Shown piece after piece: positions 17,398-25,978 of a DNA stretch of 64,000 bases. Position numbers and translations under genes: made by a program. A model generated the notes under the pieces. That model had not been told where the DNA came from. It searched no databases and saw only the letters and a program-made list of their open reading frames with translations. Source of the DNA: Pseudomonadota bacterium (lineage in GTDB: Bacteria; Tectomicrobia; Entotheonellia; Entotheonellales; Entotheonellaceae); contig SXND01000096.1 in the NCBI GenBank assembly GCA_005777235.1, forward strand, positions 1-64,000, given 5' to 3'. Each line of letters starts with the position of its first letter. The stretch's first letter is position 1.

Positions 17398-18447
17398 CTA
17401 CGCCGGATGCAGACCCGGGAAACTCAAGCCCAGGGTCTCTTCCAACCCTAGCATGCAATTCAAGGCCTGGACCCCATTGCCGGCGCCGCCTTTCACCAGG
17501 TTATCGAGTGCACACATCACCACCACGCGGTTGCTGTGTGGATCAGCCTCAAAGCCCACGTCACAGTAGTTCGAACCACTGAGAATTTTCGGTTCAGGAT
17601 AGCGATACACGCCCTGGCGCTCTTTGACGATGCGCATAAACGGTTCGTTCTTATACGCTTCGCGGTACACCCCCCAGAGATCACGGTCGCTCATGGGGTG
17701 CTCCAGGAACACATGCGCCGTGGTTAAGACCCCACGTACCATCTCAATGGAGGTCGCCGAAAAGTGGACCGTTAAAGGCTCTGAGCCGCTCAACTCTTGG
17801 AGTATTTCAGCGGTATGGCGGTGCCCCGTTGGCTCAAAGGAACGCACCGCGCCCTGGCGCTCGGGATGATGTGAGGCCAGACTCGGGGCATTGCCGGCTG
17901 CCGACGATCCCACCTTGGCCTCAATGACCAGTGGCCGCTCGGGGGACAACAGCCCGGCGCGGGCCAGCGGATAGAGCCCGAGAATCGTGGCCGTGGCCAG
18001 ACAGCCGGCGCCCGTCACCAGCTTCGCGGTCGTAAGCGCCTGACGGTGCAGCTCGGGGATGCCATAGACAAATGCTGGGAGCAACTCGGGGCAGGCATGA
18101 TCGTGGTGATACCACGTTTTATAGAGCTGTGCGTCGCGCAGACGAAAGTCGCTACTGAGATCAATGATGCGCTCGCTCAACTGCTGAAAGTCCGCCACGC
18201 GCTTCTGCGCCATGCCGTGCGGCAGGGCCAGGAAGAGCACGTCACAGGCTTCGACCTGGTTGATGCTGACGAATTTCAGGCGCGTCTGATGGCGTAAGTT
18301 CGGGTGCACGTGATGCACAAATTTACCCTGGTTGCTCTCCGAGGTCACCTGCACCAGTTCGACGGCTGGATGCTGCAGCAGCAACCGCACCAGCTCCCCG
18401 CCGATATAGCCAGAGCCACCCACCACGCCAACCCGTACGCGATTCAT
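17398..18447 (-). CDS. lysY: [LysW]-aminoadipate/glutamyl phosphate reductase
   Basis: This 349-residue NADPH-dependent dehydrogenase has a Rossmann start '[18 protein letters not shown]' and the catalytic Cys in '[17 protein letters not shown]'. A conserved His lies in '[11 protein letters not shown]'. It reduces the carrier-bound acyl phosphate to the semialdehyde. Its start overlaps the lysX stop by four bases. The family includes ArgC; the neighbouring lysW and lysX decide for the LysW-dependent version. Confidence 0.94.
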   Translation of the reverse strand: MNRVRVGVVGGSGYIGGELVRLLLQHPAVELVQVTSESNQGKFVHHVHPNLRHQTRLKFVSINQVEACDVLFLALPHGMAQKRVADFQQLSERIIDLSSDFRLRDAQLYKTWYHHDHACPELLPAFVYGIPELHRQALTTAKLVTGAGCLATATILGLYPLARAGLLSPERPLVIEAKVGSSAAGNAPSLASHHPERQGAVRSFEPTGHRHTAEILQELSGSEPLTVHFSATSIEMVRGVLTTAHVFLEHPMSDRDLWGVYREAYKNEPFMRIVKERQGVYRYPEPKILSGSNYCDVGFEADPHSNRVVVMCALDNLVKGGAGNGVQALNCMLGLEETLGLSFPGLHPA

Positions 18448-19295
18448 ACTTTGGCTTCCTTGAGGAGGTAATCAATCATGCGGCCAGGGATGTCTACGCC
18501 GGTGGTGTCAATGCTGTTACGGAATTCCATGGTGTAGTTGACTTCATTCACCAGCATGCCGTCCGGAGATTCTAACAGATCAATGGCCAGCAGGCCTCCA
18601 CCCACGGCTTCTGCCGCGGCACGTGACAAGCGATCCACGTCAGCGCTGATGGGACAGTTGGTGGCCTTGCCCCCCTGGGCCGTATTGGTAATCCAGTGCT
18701 CGGAGGTGCGGTAGATGGCGGCAATGGTTTCACCACCGACCACAAACGAGCGGATGTCGCGCCCAGGTTTCTGGATGTACTCTTGGATGTAGTAGATAGA
18801 ATGGTGGTAGGAGCCGAGGATCTGCTTATGCTCCAGAATCGCCTCTGCGGCCTGGCGATCATTGATCTTGGCCACCAGGCGTCCCCAGGAGCCGACGCAC
18901 GGCTTGAGCACCACGGGATACCCGAGTGTCTCAATAGCCTCTAAGGCGGACTCTGGGGTAAACGCCATCATATTGCGCGGCACCGGCACCTTATGGGTGA
19001 TAAGCGCCTGTGTGGTGAGAAACTTATCGCCACAGATGCGCGCCACATGCGCCGTGTTGATGGTGGTGATACCCCAGTCATTAAACATCTGCAGGGCGTA
19101 GAGCGCTCGCGAGTGGTTAATCGAGCGTTCAAAAATGACATCGTATTGCTGATAGACTTCTGGATGGTGCAAATCAAATACCAGGGTGCGGTCATCCAGC
19201 TTGTCGTACGCTAGGCCGCGAGCGGTCATCGCCTCAAAGAGCAATTTTTCTTCGACCCGGATGCGAGAGCACAACACACCCACGCGCATACCCAT
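18444..19295 (-). CDS. lysX: LysW-aminoadipate/glutamate ligase (ATP-grasp)
   Basis: This 283-residue ATP-grasp ligase joins the alpha-amino group of aminoadipate or glutamate to the C-terminal Glu of LysW. ATP-grasp features are '[18 protein letters not shown]', '[16 protein letters not shown]' and the metal-binding '[14 protein letters not shown]'. It begins two bases after the lysW stop. Substrate-specificity residues cannot be judged without alignment, so lysine versus arginine use stays open. Confidence 0.94.
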   Translation of the reverse strand: MGMRVGVLCSRIRVEEKLLFEAMTARGLAYDKLDDRTLVFDLHHPEVYQQYDVIFERSINHSRALYALQMFNDWGITTINTAHVARICGDKFLTTQALITHKVPVPRNMMAFTPESALEAIETLGYPVVLKPCVGSWGRLVAKINDRQAAEAILEHKQILGSYHHSIYYIQEYIQKPGRDIRSFVVGGETIAAIYRTSEHWITNTAQGGKATNCPISADVDRLSRAAAEAVGGGLLAIDLLESPDGMLVNEVNYTMEFRNSIDTTGVDIPGRMIDYLLKEAKV

Positions 19296-19297
19296 CC

Positions 19298-19462
19298 TTA
19301 TTCCCCCCAGTCCTCTTCTTCATCAGGCGCCAAGGCGAATTCCAGTGGATCGGCGCTAATGACTTCCAGCTCGGCCCCACACTCTTCGCACTCAACAATT
19401 TCACCTTCTTCGAGCGCGACCTCAGCACTAATGTCCGCGCCACATTCTGCGCATTCTGCCAT
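19298..19462 (-). CDS. lysW: LysW amino-group carrier protein
   Basis: A 54-codon gene reading from ATG 19462 to TAA 19300-19298. The protein starts '[10 protein letters not shown]', contains a second Cys pair in '[11 protein letters not shown]', and ends 'DEEEDWGE'. The two CxxC knuckles form the known zinc site. The EDWGE tail is the hallmark of LysW, whose terminal Glu gamma-carboxyl carries the substrate through lysX, Z, Y, J and K. A GGAGGAG ribosome site (19470-19476) precedes it. It is the first gene of the cluster and too short for ordinary ORF cut-offs. Confidence 0.97.
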   Translation of the reverse strand: MAECAECGADISAEVALEEGEIVECEECGAELEVISADPLEFALAPDEEEDWGE

Positions 19463-19712
19463 GAGCTATTCTCCTCCTTCGTCCCTTCGCATCGCTCCCC
19501 GAGGGGTAACAGCGATGCTCCTGCTGGCGGCATGCAATCCTACGCCATGCCTAGACAAGATGCAACCCTGCCCCCTGACGTCCAGGACGGTTGTATCCGG
19601 TCCGCCGCTGCCACCCCTGCCTGGCCATGGCGGCCAACGACTTCACCAGGAGCGACGGGCATGCTGGGGTGTGAGCGCTTGCGTGTGCCGTAGGCCGTGC
19701 AGACTGCGGGCC

Positions 19713-20243
19713 TCAGGGGAGCGCAAACCCCTGGGTGTCTTCCGGGAAACCGGCTGTGCCATACAAGTCCGGGCCCAGCTCCGACGTCACTGGCCCCGTG
19801 CACTTGAGGTTGGCGGTCACTCGGCCGCCTTGCTCCACTGCCACACCGGCTTTTTCGCCCCAGCCTTTGCCAATGGCGCTATAGACGACATATCCATACG
19901 GGCCTTTTGTGAAGCGTAGATACGCCCCACCGCCACCGGAAAACATCAGGGTGCCTGCCGTGACGACTGTGTGCGGATGGGCTGGGGTGTCCGGCAAGAC
20001 CAGTTCCGGCGCCCCCGACGGACCAAAGCGATACTGCATCACGCCGCTGGTCGGGGTGAGCGTGGGGGAAGCGCATACGGAGACGATTTTTTTGCCAGCG
20101 GGACAGGTAAAGAGCACCCGCTCTGGTGCGGTACAATGCGTCGTGGCAGCCCAGGCCGTGGAGGCGACTGGCACGAGCGTCGTGAGGAGCAGCCAGGTGG
20201 ACAGCAGCATAAGGCTTCTGAGGCACGGACGGGGCGCAGGCAC
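19713..20243 (-). CDS. Secreted hypothetical protein
   Basis: The product is 176 residues from GTG 20243 (GGAGG six bases upstream); ATG 20210 is an alternative. A signal peptide ends 'STAWAA'. The mature part has Cys residues in 'THCTAPERVLFTCPAGKKIVSVC' (three, shown as a hint only) and one near the end ('LKCTG'), suggesting disulfides. The rest is beta-rich ('YRFGPSGAPELVLPD', 'GGGGAYLRFTKGPYGY'). I recognise no named domain. It stands alone between lysW and the SDR gene. Confidence 0.7.
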   Translation of the reverse strand: MPAPRPCLRSLMLLSTWLLLTTLVPVASTAWAATTHCTAPERVLFTCPAGKKIVSVCASPTLTPTSGVMQYRFGPSGAPELVLPDTPAHPHTVVTAGTLMFSGGGGAYLRFTKGPYGYVVYSAIGKGWGEKAGVAVEQGGRVTANLKCTGPVTSELGPDLYGTAGFPEDTQGFALP

Positions 20244-20365
20244 TCCAAGACCTCCTCCAAAGCTCGAAAGGTTCCACCCCTCTTCGCCACAGGAGTCTGA
20301 GACAAGCGCTGCAGACGCAGCCGAGTCGTCGGCCCAAGGGACGCTCCCCGCCTCGCACCAGCTCC

Positions 20366-21223
20366 CTACCGTCGGCTGTAGCCACTCACTGGGAGCCTTG
20401 GATCCACCCCGCGTCCTTGGGCGCTGGTGATCCAGCCGAACTCATGCAGCAACGCTTGACTGTAGGTCACCCGTCCCGTGACGGTGTCGAGGGGTGCGGT
20501 CGCCAGCAGCAATGACGCCTGGGCCATCAACGCTGGGGGCTCACTGCGTGGGTCGTCCATGCCGCTGACCAGTTTGTGGAAGACGGTTCCCGGCGTGGGG
20601 ACGATCTGGGACGGCGAGACGCAGGTGACGGAGATGCCATACTGGTAGACTTCATGCGCCAAGCCCTGCGTAAAGCGTTCCAGCGCTGCCTTTTCGGCCC
20701 CGTAACAGGTGCCACCACGATTGGCGCTGCCGTCATCGGGATAAGGCCCCTGACCTGGTCCCACCGCCGCACCGGACGAGATGTTGACAATGCTCCCCCG
20801 CCGCAGAGGTATCATGTCCTCCAACACCAGCTTGCTCAGGATGAACGGGGCATGGAAATTCACTGACCAGGAGCGCAGCCAACGATTGAGCGGAAAATTG
20901 CTGATGGGGTAGTAGTACGTCAACGCGGCATTGTTGACGAGCACGTCCGGCGGCCCATAGAGGCGACGCGTTTCCTGCACCAGACGCTCGCACTCTTCGG
21001 GTAATGAGACATCCACCGCCACCGCTGTGGCCTCCCCGCCGGTGGCGTGAATATCCGCCAGTGTGGTCTCCAGGGAGCCTTCCAGCGGGTGCGAGCCTTC
21101 CGTGACGGTGCGTGCCGAGCAGATAATTTTGCCGCCTTCTGCGGCAAAGAGACGGGCAATCTCTGCTCCAATGCCCCGGCTGGCGCCGGTCACAATCACC
21201 ACTTGCCCATCCAGCCTGCCCAT
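20366..21223 (-). CDS. Short-chain dehydrogenase/reductase
   Basis: This 285-residue classical SDR has 'VTGASRGIG' (residues 11-19, cofactor loop), 'NNAA', the Ser in 'NISSGAAVG' and the active-site 'CYGAEKAAL' (YxxxK). The start is preceded by AGAGGAAG. It is an NAD(P)-dependent oxidoreductase with unknown substrate. The acidic/basic pattern after the first strand ('CSARTVTEG') favours NADP (inference). Two VOC-family genes lie upstream on the same strand, suggesting a small catabolic group. Confidence 0.92.
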   Translation of the reverse strand: MGRLDGQVVIVTGASRGIGAEIARLFAAEGGKIICSARTVTEGSHPLEGSLETTLADIHATGGEATAVAVDVSLPEECERLVQETRRLYGPPDVLVNNAALTYYYPISNFPLNRWLRSWSVNFHAPFILSKLVLEDMIPLRRGSIVNISSGAAVGPGQGPYPDDGSANRGGTCYGAEKAALERFTQGLAHEVYQYGISVTCVSPSQIVPTPGTVFHKLVSGMDDPRSEPPALMAQASLLLATAPLDTVTGRVTYSQALLHEFGWITSAQGRGVDPRLPVSGYSRR

Positions 21224-21353
21224 AGGTGACTTCCTCTGCTCTCATCCAGTGCCTGGTCATGGCTCCACTCTGTCGGCTGCGGGAGCCAGGCGGTTGGGGG
21301 TGTGCCAGGGCGCGCCAGTCATGCACCCGCGGCGTCTGGCCTGGGTGTGGACC

Positions 21354-21812
21354 TTAGCCTTCGCTGAGCCCACTGTCAAACTGGATAATGATGCCATCGG
21401 GGTCATAGACATAAAAGCTACGGATACGACCAGCGGCATTGACGAAGGAAGCCCGCGGTCCTCCGAGCTGTGCACCCTTGGCACTGAGCTCTTCGAGCCA
21501 GGCTTCAGGATCGGGTACCGTAAACGAAAAGTGTGTAATCCCCATCTGATCCAGCTTGAGTGGGGCGCCAGTCAAAGCCTCCCCTGGATGACTGGTGAGG
21601 GTGAGCGTCGGCTTCTTCCCAACCCCGAAGCGCAGACTGACCCGCCGACGGCTGCTGCGGGCCTGCTGATAGTTGTGCAGACGCCCGCCTTCTGTCGGGT
21701 CGGTATAGCCATCGCAGATGACTTCCATCCCGAGCACATCGCGGTAAAACGCCAGGGATTGCTCCATATCTCGGGTGCAAATGGCGATGTGGGACACGGC
21801 ACTCGCTTCCAT
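21354..21812 (-). CDS. VOC-superfamily (glyoxalase/dioxygenase-like) protein
   Basis: The product is 152 residues. ATG 21812 is chosen over 21836 because GGAGGAGAG lies just upstream of it. Paired beta-alpha-beta-beta-beta modules are visible: 'ISHIAICTRDMEQSLAFYRDVLGMEV' in part and 'GITHFSFTVPD'. The ending 'FYVYDPDGIIIQFD' holds the Glu/Asp/His-type metal region, with Gln in place of the usual Glu. The substrate is unknown. It is similar in layout to the neighbour at 21869-22339, so probably a tandem duplication. Confidence 0.85.
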   Translation of the reverse strand: MEASAVSHIAICTRDMEQSLAFYRDVLGMEVICDGYTDPTEGGRLHNYQQARSSRRRVSLRFGVGKKPTLTLTSHPGEALTGAPLKLDQMGITHFSFTVPDPEAWLEELSAKGAQLGGPRASFVNAAGRIRSFYVYDPDGIIIQFDSGLSEG

Positions 21813-21868
21813 CGGCAGCTCTCCTCCCTTGCTCACGTACAGGCGTGCGGCAGTTGCGTGCGGCAGGC

Positions 21869-22339
21869 TTACCCTTCTCCGCCTTCGTCAAATTGCACCA
21901 GTATACCATCTGGATCATACACAAAGACCGTGCGAATGTGTCCCTGCGCATCGCGAAAGGCATCCGCAGGACCACAGGTCTGCACGCCCTGGGTCAGCAG
22001 ACGTTGCGTGAGGGCCTCCACGTGCGGGACGGTAAAGGACACATGGCTAATGCCCACCTGATCGAGCATGATGGGCGTGCCACTCACCGTCTCACCAGGA
22101 TGCTGGGTCAGCACGAGAAACGGCACAGACGCAGCCGTGCCGTAACGGAGATGGACCACACGGCGCTGGGCGTGGCGGTCACGATATAAATGCGGCAGGC
22201 CACCACTGCTCGTATCTTGGAGCGCGTCTTTCGTGACCTCGAAACCGAGTATGTCGCGATAGAACTGCAGTGAACGCTCCATGTCGCGGACACAGAGTGC
22301 CACATGCGAGATGGTGGAAGCGTGGATAGATGCTGGCAT
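21869..22339 (-). CDS. VOC-superfamily protein, tandem relative
   Basis: The product is 156 residues. ATG 22339 is used because AAGGAGCACTGAC precedes it; the longer frame to 22468 has no support. It has 'ISHVALCVRDMERSLQFY', 'GISHVSFTVPHV' and 'VFVYDPDGILVQFDEG', matching the neighbouring VOC protein in order and spacing. Metal-binding His residues are present in both halves. It probably acts on a small aromatic or dicarbonyl compound, as many VOC enzymes do; the actual substrate cannot be inferred. Confidence 0.85.
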   Translation of the reverse strand: MPASIHASTISHVALCVRDMERSLQFYRDILGFEVTKDALQDTSSGGLPHLYRDRHAQRRVVHLRYGTAASVPFLVLTQHPGETVSGTPIMLDQVGISHVSFTVPHVEALTQRLLTQGVQTCGPADAFRDAQGHIRTVFVYDPDGILVQFDEGGEG

Positions 22340-22489
22340 GTCAGTGCTCCTTGTTCTCTGTGCCATGTCCTGGGCATGAGGGGCCACCCCTCGCCGACGG
22401 GCGAGGCAGGAGAGTATAGCAGACACGGCGGTCCGCGCGCACGGTGGGCCTGACGCGACGGGTGGCACGCCAGGCCAAAGCGGGCAAGG

Positions 22490-23434
22490 CTAGGAGCTCA
22501 AGAGATCGCAGGGGGTAGCACGCGCCACAGGGAAATACACCGCAAAGGTACTCCCGACGTCTGGGAGGCTAGTCACGTGGATCGCGCCGCCGTGCTGGCA
22601 CACGATACTCTGAACGATCGCGAGCCCCATCCCTGTGCCTTCGCCAGCTGCCCTGGTGGTAAACCCCAGCTCAAAAATATGCGCTAACGTGTCGGGGGCG
22701 ATGCCGGAACCCGTGTCGCGCACACGACACCGCACGTAGGCGCCAGGGTGCAGGGTTCCCACTTGGACAGGCAGGATGTCTGTGAGGGTGATGGTCTCCA
22801 GGCATACTTCGAGTATCCCACCCCGATGGCGCATCGCCTGTAAGGCATTCAGGCAGAGATTGAGCACGACCCGATAGAGCTGGGTAGCATCGCCGAGAAT
22901 GGTACTGTCTTGCGGAGCCACCGCCTGCTTGAAGGTGATGGTAATGGGGCAAGAATCCTTCAGGAGGGCAAGGACTTCGCTGATCACCGCACCGAGCGGC
23001 ACTGGGTGTGCCACGCCCGCGTGGTGACGACTCTCCTTGAGCGCACATTGCACTATATCTCGGGCACGTGTGCCCGCGCTGATCACGTGCTGCAAGTTCT
23101 GCCATGGTATGCTTGACGGATCAAGGTCTTCTATGACCATCGTGGCATACCCAAGAATGATATGGAGTGTGTTGTTGAGATCGTGCGCAATACCATTGGA
23201 CAGCATTTCGGGAACATGCGACTCATGATGCTGATGCTGCTCTCGCACCACGCGTTCGTTTTCACTCCAGAGGGTAGCTCTCCCATGACCGAGGCTTCCG
23301 GACGGATACGCAGAACTCATCGCCGCCTGGTCAAAGAGCTGTACAGGCTCGACTGCTGGCGGTGGCGTGTGCCATGTCTCCAGCCGGCATGGCCCAGGCT
23401 GTGATGCTTGAGATGGAACCGCATTTTCCAACAC
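22490..23434 (-). CDS. Soluble sensor histidine kinase
   Basis: The product is 314 residues from GTG 23434 behind AGAGGAAC. No transmembrane span or PAS domain is seen. The phospho-acceptor region is 'SNGIAHDLNNTLHIILGYA' and the ATPase has N box 'NLCLNALQAM', G1 'DTGSGIAP' and G2 'GTGMGLAIVQS'. The H-box form HDLNN groups it with NtrB/HWE-like hybrid-type kinases. With no input domain, the signal probably comes from a partner protein or its first 85 variable residues. The response regulator upstream at 23705-24391 is the likely partner. Confidence 0.9.
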   Translation of the reverse strand: MLENAVPSQASQPGPCRLETWHTPPPAVEPVQLFDQAAMSSAYPSGSLGHGRATLWSENERVVREQHQHHESHVPEMLSNGIAHDLNNTLHIILGYATMVIEDLDPSSIPWQNLQHVISAGTRARDIVQCALKESRHHAGVAHPVPLGAVISEVLALLKDSCPITITFKQAVAPQDSTILGDATQLYRVVLNLCLNALQAMRHRGGILEVCLETITLTDILPVQVGTLHPGAYVRCRVRDTGSGIAPDTLAHIFELGFTTRAAGEGTGMGLAIVQSIVCQHGGAIHVTSLPDVGSTFAVYFPVARATPCDLLSS

Positions 23435-23479
23435 AACTTGTTCCTCTTCTCTAAAGACATCTTAGAAAAATGTTGTCTC

Positions 23480-23516
23480 ACTATACTAACATATCTCGTA
23501 TATTTCTAGAGAAATA
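23480..23516 (-). promoter_or_regulatory. AT-rich promoter/operator region of the kinase gene
   Basis: The 270-bp gap 23435-23704 is markedly AT-rich (23450-23570) compared with its surroundings. On the minus strand TATAGT (complement of 23480-23485) is a possible -10 box. An inverted repeat TATTTC-N4-GAAATA spans 23501-23516 just upstream, where an operator might lie. No good -35 is seen. Assignment is by position and composition only. Confidence 0.3.
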
Positions 23517-23704
23517 CTCATTAAATTTTCTATTGATATGATTACAAAATGAATTTGTCGTCACCACAGGTGTATGCACTGGAGGACCGCCTATCAGGGG
23601 CAAAGATGCTGGGAAGGGAGACGACAAGAGCAAGGTATGGAGCACGGCACGTGACACGGTCCCTCGATGTCTCGTCGCGGGATGTGGAGCGGTAGGCCGT
23701 GGCG

Positions 23705-24391
23705 TTACTGGGCGCTCACATGTCCGCTCTCGACCCACTGCATGGCATAGCGCAACAGGGCACCCGTATCCTGGAACTGCAGTTTCTCTTTAATGTGGGT
23801 GCGGTGGGATTCCACCGTCTTAATACTCACGTGCAAGGCCGCCGCAATATGGCGTGTCCCATGCCCCGCACCGATGAGGCGCAAGACTTCCAATTCCCGA
23901 TTACTCAGCCGTTCAAGGGGCGTCGCGCTGGCGTTGGGCGCATCCATGATGAAGCGCCCCAAGAGCTTGGTGGTCATCTTGTCGCTGACGTAGATTTCAC
24001 CCTGGAGCACGCGCCGGATGGCATGCATCATGGCGTCGGTCGCCTCGTGTTTCATAATGTAACCGCGAGCGCCAGCACGTAACACGCGCTCCACATACAG
24101 CGACTCCTCGTGCATGGAGACGACGAGCATCGGCAGGGTCGGCTGTTGCACGCGCATGGTCTTGATGAGATCTAACCCGCTACTCCCCTTGAGGGAGAGA
24201 TCCACCAACAGCAGATCCGGACATAGGGTCGTTACGGCGGTCAAGGCCTCCGACGCCTCTTCCGCCTCACCGCACACGATTAAGTCAGGTTCCTGATTAA
24301 TCATTTGGGCAAGACCTTGCCGCACAATGGGGTGATCATCCACGATGAACACCCGCGCCCGCGCGGTCTCGACCACTGCCTCGATGTCCAT
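23705..24391 (-). CDS. NarL/FixJ-type response regulator
   Basis: This 228-residue protein has a REC domain (residues 12-130) with the acidic pocket 'VDDHP', phospho-Asp in 'LLLVDLSLKG', conserved Ser/Thr in 'VVSMHE' and Lys in 'YIMKHEA'. A LuxR-type HTH follows (about 160-220): 'LSNRELEVLRLIGAG', 'KTVESHRTHI'. It binds DNA after phosphorylation, presumably by the kinase at 22490-23434. It starts 12 bp after the M20 peptidase gene. Confidence 0.94.
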   Translation of the reverse strand: MDIEAVVETARARVFIVDDHPIVRQGLAQMINQEPDLIVCGEAEEASEALTAVTTLCPDLLLVDLSLKGSSGLDLIKTMRVQQPTLPMLVVSMHEESLYVERVLRAGARGYIMKHEATDAMMHAIRRVLQGEIYVSDKMTTKLLGRFIMDAPNASATPLERLSNRELEVLRLIGAGHGTRHIAAALHVSIKTVESHRTHIKEKLQFQDTGALLRYAMQWVESGHVSAQ

Positions 24392-24403
24392 AGCTCTGCT
24401 TTC

Positions 24404-25777
24404 CTAGGAAGACGGCAAGGTCGCTAAGATCTCAAAGTACTTCACGAAGGCACGCAGGCCCCCACGCGCCTGACCCCAATCAAAGTTTTCGTTGGGGGCG
24501 TGATAGCCATGTTCCGGTACACTTAAACCCAGGAAAACAATGGGGACACGCAGTAGTTGATCCATCGTGACCACGGCGCCAATGGAGCCGCCTTCCCGAA
24601 TGAAGCTCGGCGTCTTGCCGAAACCAAAGCGTACAGCCTCACGCACCGCCGTGCCATAGGCCCCGCGAAAATCCCCCAGATACGGGCGCAAGTACCCCTC
24701 GTGTGCTATGCGGACATCGGGGTTGCGCTGCTGGATAAACTCCTGGACAAGACCCACGAGGCGCTCTGGATCTTGATCTGGCACCAGGCGCATACTAATT
24801 TTTGCTTCTGCCGCGTGGGGCACAATCGTTTTGACGCCCGGCCCCTGATAGCCCCCACTGATGCCATGGACCTCGAACGTGGGGCGGCTCCAAATGGCCT
24901 GGACGACCTGCCGGACATCGTCCGTGCGCAGGTGGTGCAGGCCATGGACCGCCTTAAAGGTGGTCACATCAAAACCAGAAGCGAGAAAACTCTCTAACTC
25001 GTCGTCGCCTAAGGGGCGGACATGATCATAAAACCCTGGAATGTGCACCGCGCCGGTATGTGCGTCATAGCACTGTGTAAGGAGGGCGCTCAGTTCTCCG
25101 AGTGGATTCCGTGCGGCCCCACCCGTCAAGCCGGAATGGCAGTCATGACGGCCCGTCTCGAGGTGCAGCGACATCGCCAGCATGCCGCGCAAGCCGTAGG
25201 GCACCGCGGGGGTCGTCCGGGAGAGCCAGATCGTGTCGGAGACTAGCACCGAGTTGCAGGTGAGGTCGGCGCGTCGTTGCGTGAGAAAGTGCGCAAAGTT
25301 GGGGCTCCCAATTTCTTCTTCCAGTTCCCAGAGAAATTGGAAGTTCAGCGGAATCCCCTGTTGCACGGCAAAGCGGGCGGCAAGGAGGGCGGTGAGCGCC
25401 GGCCCTTTATCGTCAGTCGTGCCACGGCCCAGATAGCGCTCACCGTCGCGTTGGAACACAAAGGGGTCATGCTGCCACTGGGGCTCGTTGGCCGGCTGGA
25501 CATCCAAATGGTTGTAGATCGCGATGGTGGGATACGCTGGATTGACGATCAATTGGCCAAACACCACCGGGTAGCCAGGCGTCGGCACGATGTCGACTGT
25601 GGCACCACAGGCTTGGAGGATGGCTGCGGCCTGGTGCGCGCCGCGCCATATATCGGCCGCATGGGCGGGATCCATGCTGACGGTCGGAATTTCCACGAGG
25701 TCATGCAAAAGCGTTTCAAACTCATCACGCAGGGCCGGCATGGCGTGCGCCAGCGCTGCATACAGGTCGGTGGCCAT
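24404..25777 (-). CDS. M20-family dipeptidase/deacylase
   Basis: The product is 457 residues. ATG 25777 is preferred because GGAGG sits six bases before it, although an ATG at 25789 is in frame. Zinc ligands are in 'AIYNHLDVQPA', 'GRGTTDDKGP', 'LWELEEEIGS' (catalytic Glu pair), 'VLVSDTIW' and 'PEHGYHAPNE'. The length and the 'PQWQHDPF' motif match the CNDP-like M20 dipeptidases. It probably hydrolyses dipeptides or N-acyl amino acids in the cytoplasm. The response-regulator gene follows closely. Confidence 0.92.
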   Translation of the reverse strand: MATDLYAALAHAMPALRDEFETLLHDLVEIPTVSMDPAHAADIWRGAHQAAAILQACGATVDIVPTPGYPVVFGQLIVNPAYPTIAIYNHLDVQPANEPQWQHDPFVFQRDGERYLGRGTTDDKGPALTALLAARFAVQQGIPLNFQFLWELEEEIGSPNFAHFLTQRRADLTCNSVLVSDTIWLSRTTPAVPYGLRGMLAMSLHLETGRHDCHSGLTGGAARNPLGELSALLTQCYDAHTGAVHIPGFYDHVRPLGDDELESFLASGFDVTTFKAVHGLHHLRTDDVRQVVQAIWSRPTFEVHGISGGYQGPGVKTIVPHAAEAKISMRLVPDQDPERLVGLVQEFIQQRNPDVRIAHEGYLRPYLGDFRGAYGTAVREAVRFGFGKTPSFIREGGSIGAVVTMDQLLRVPIVFLGLSVPEHGYHAPNENFDWGQARGGLRAFVKYFEILATLPSS

Positions 25778-25809
25778 CGTTGCCTCCATGTTTCAGCCTT
25801 CTATACGAC

Positions 25810-25939
25810 TAGTGCCTCAACCGAGCGCATGTGAGACGTATCCTGGGAGCGCCACGCGCCAGCGTGGCTGCCGGAGCCGGGCTGGAGCCCGGCGATCCCA
25901 GGGGGCAGCAACTGGCACAACAGCTCGGTGAAGGCACTA
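25810..25939. mobile_element. 130-bp TA-flanked MITE-like element with CTAGTGCCT tips
   Basis: The tips are CTAGTGCCTCAACCGAG and, reverse-complemented, CTAGTGCCTTCACCGAG, with TA at both ends. The core hairpin 25842-25902 is nearly identical to the cores of the 142-bp elements at 4120 and 55609, although the arms are unrelated. It is non-coding and lies between two minus-strand genes. Confidence 0.65.
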
Positions 25940-25978
25940 GGCCCTCTCTCGATAACCCATCGGGGGCGCCGAGACACC

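Noticed and set aside
17560-17575. GTTCGAAC-like tRNA T-loop word
   Set aside because: Lies inside lysY; no cloverleaf can be drawn around it.
23481-23738. 85-residue minus-strand frame in the AT-rich gap
   Set aside because: Composition is not protein-like and it would overlap the response-regulator gene; the gap looks regulatory.
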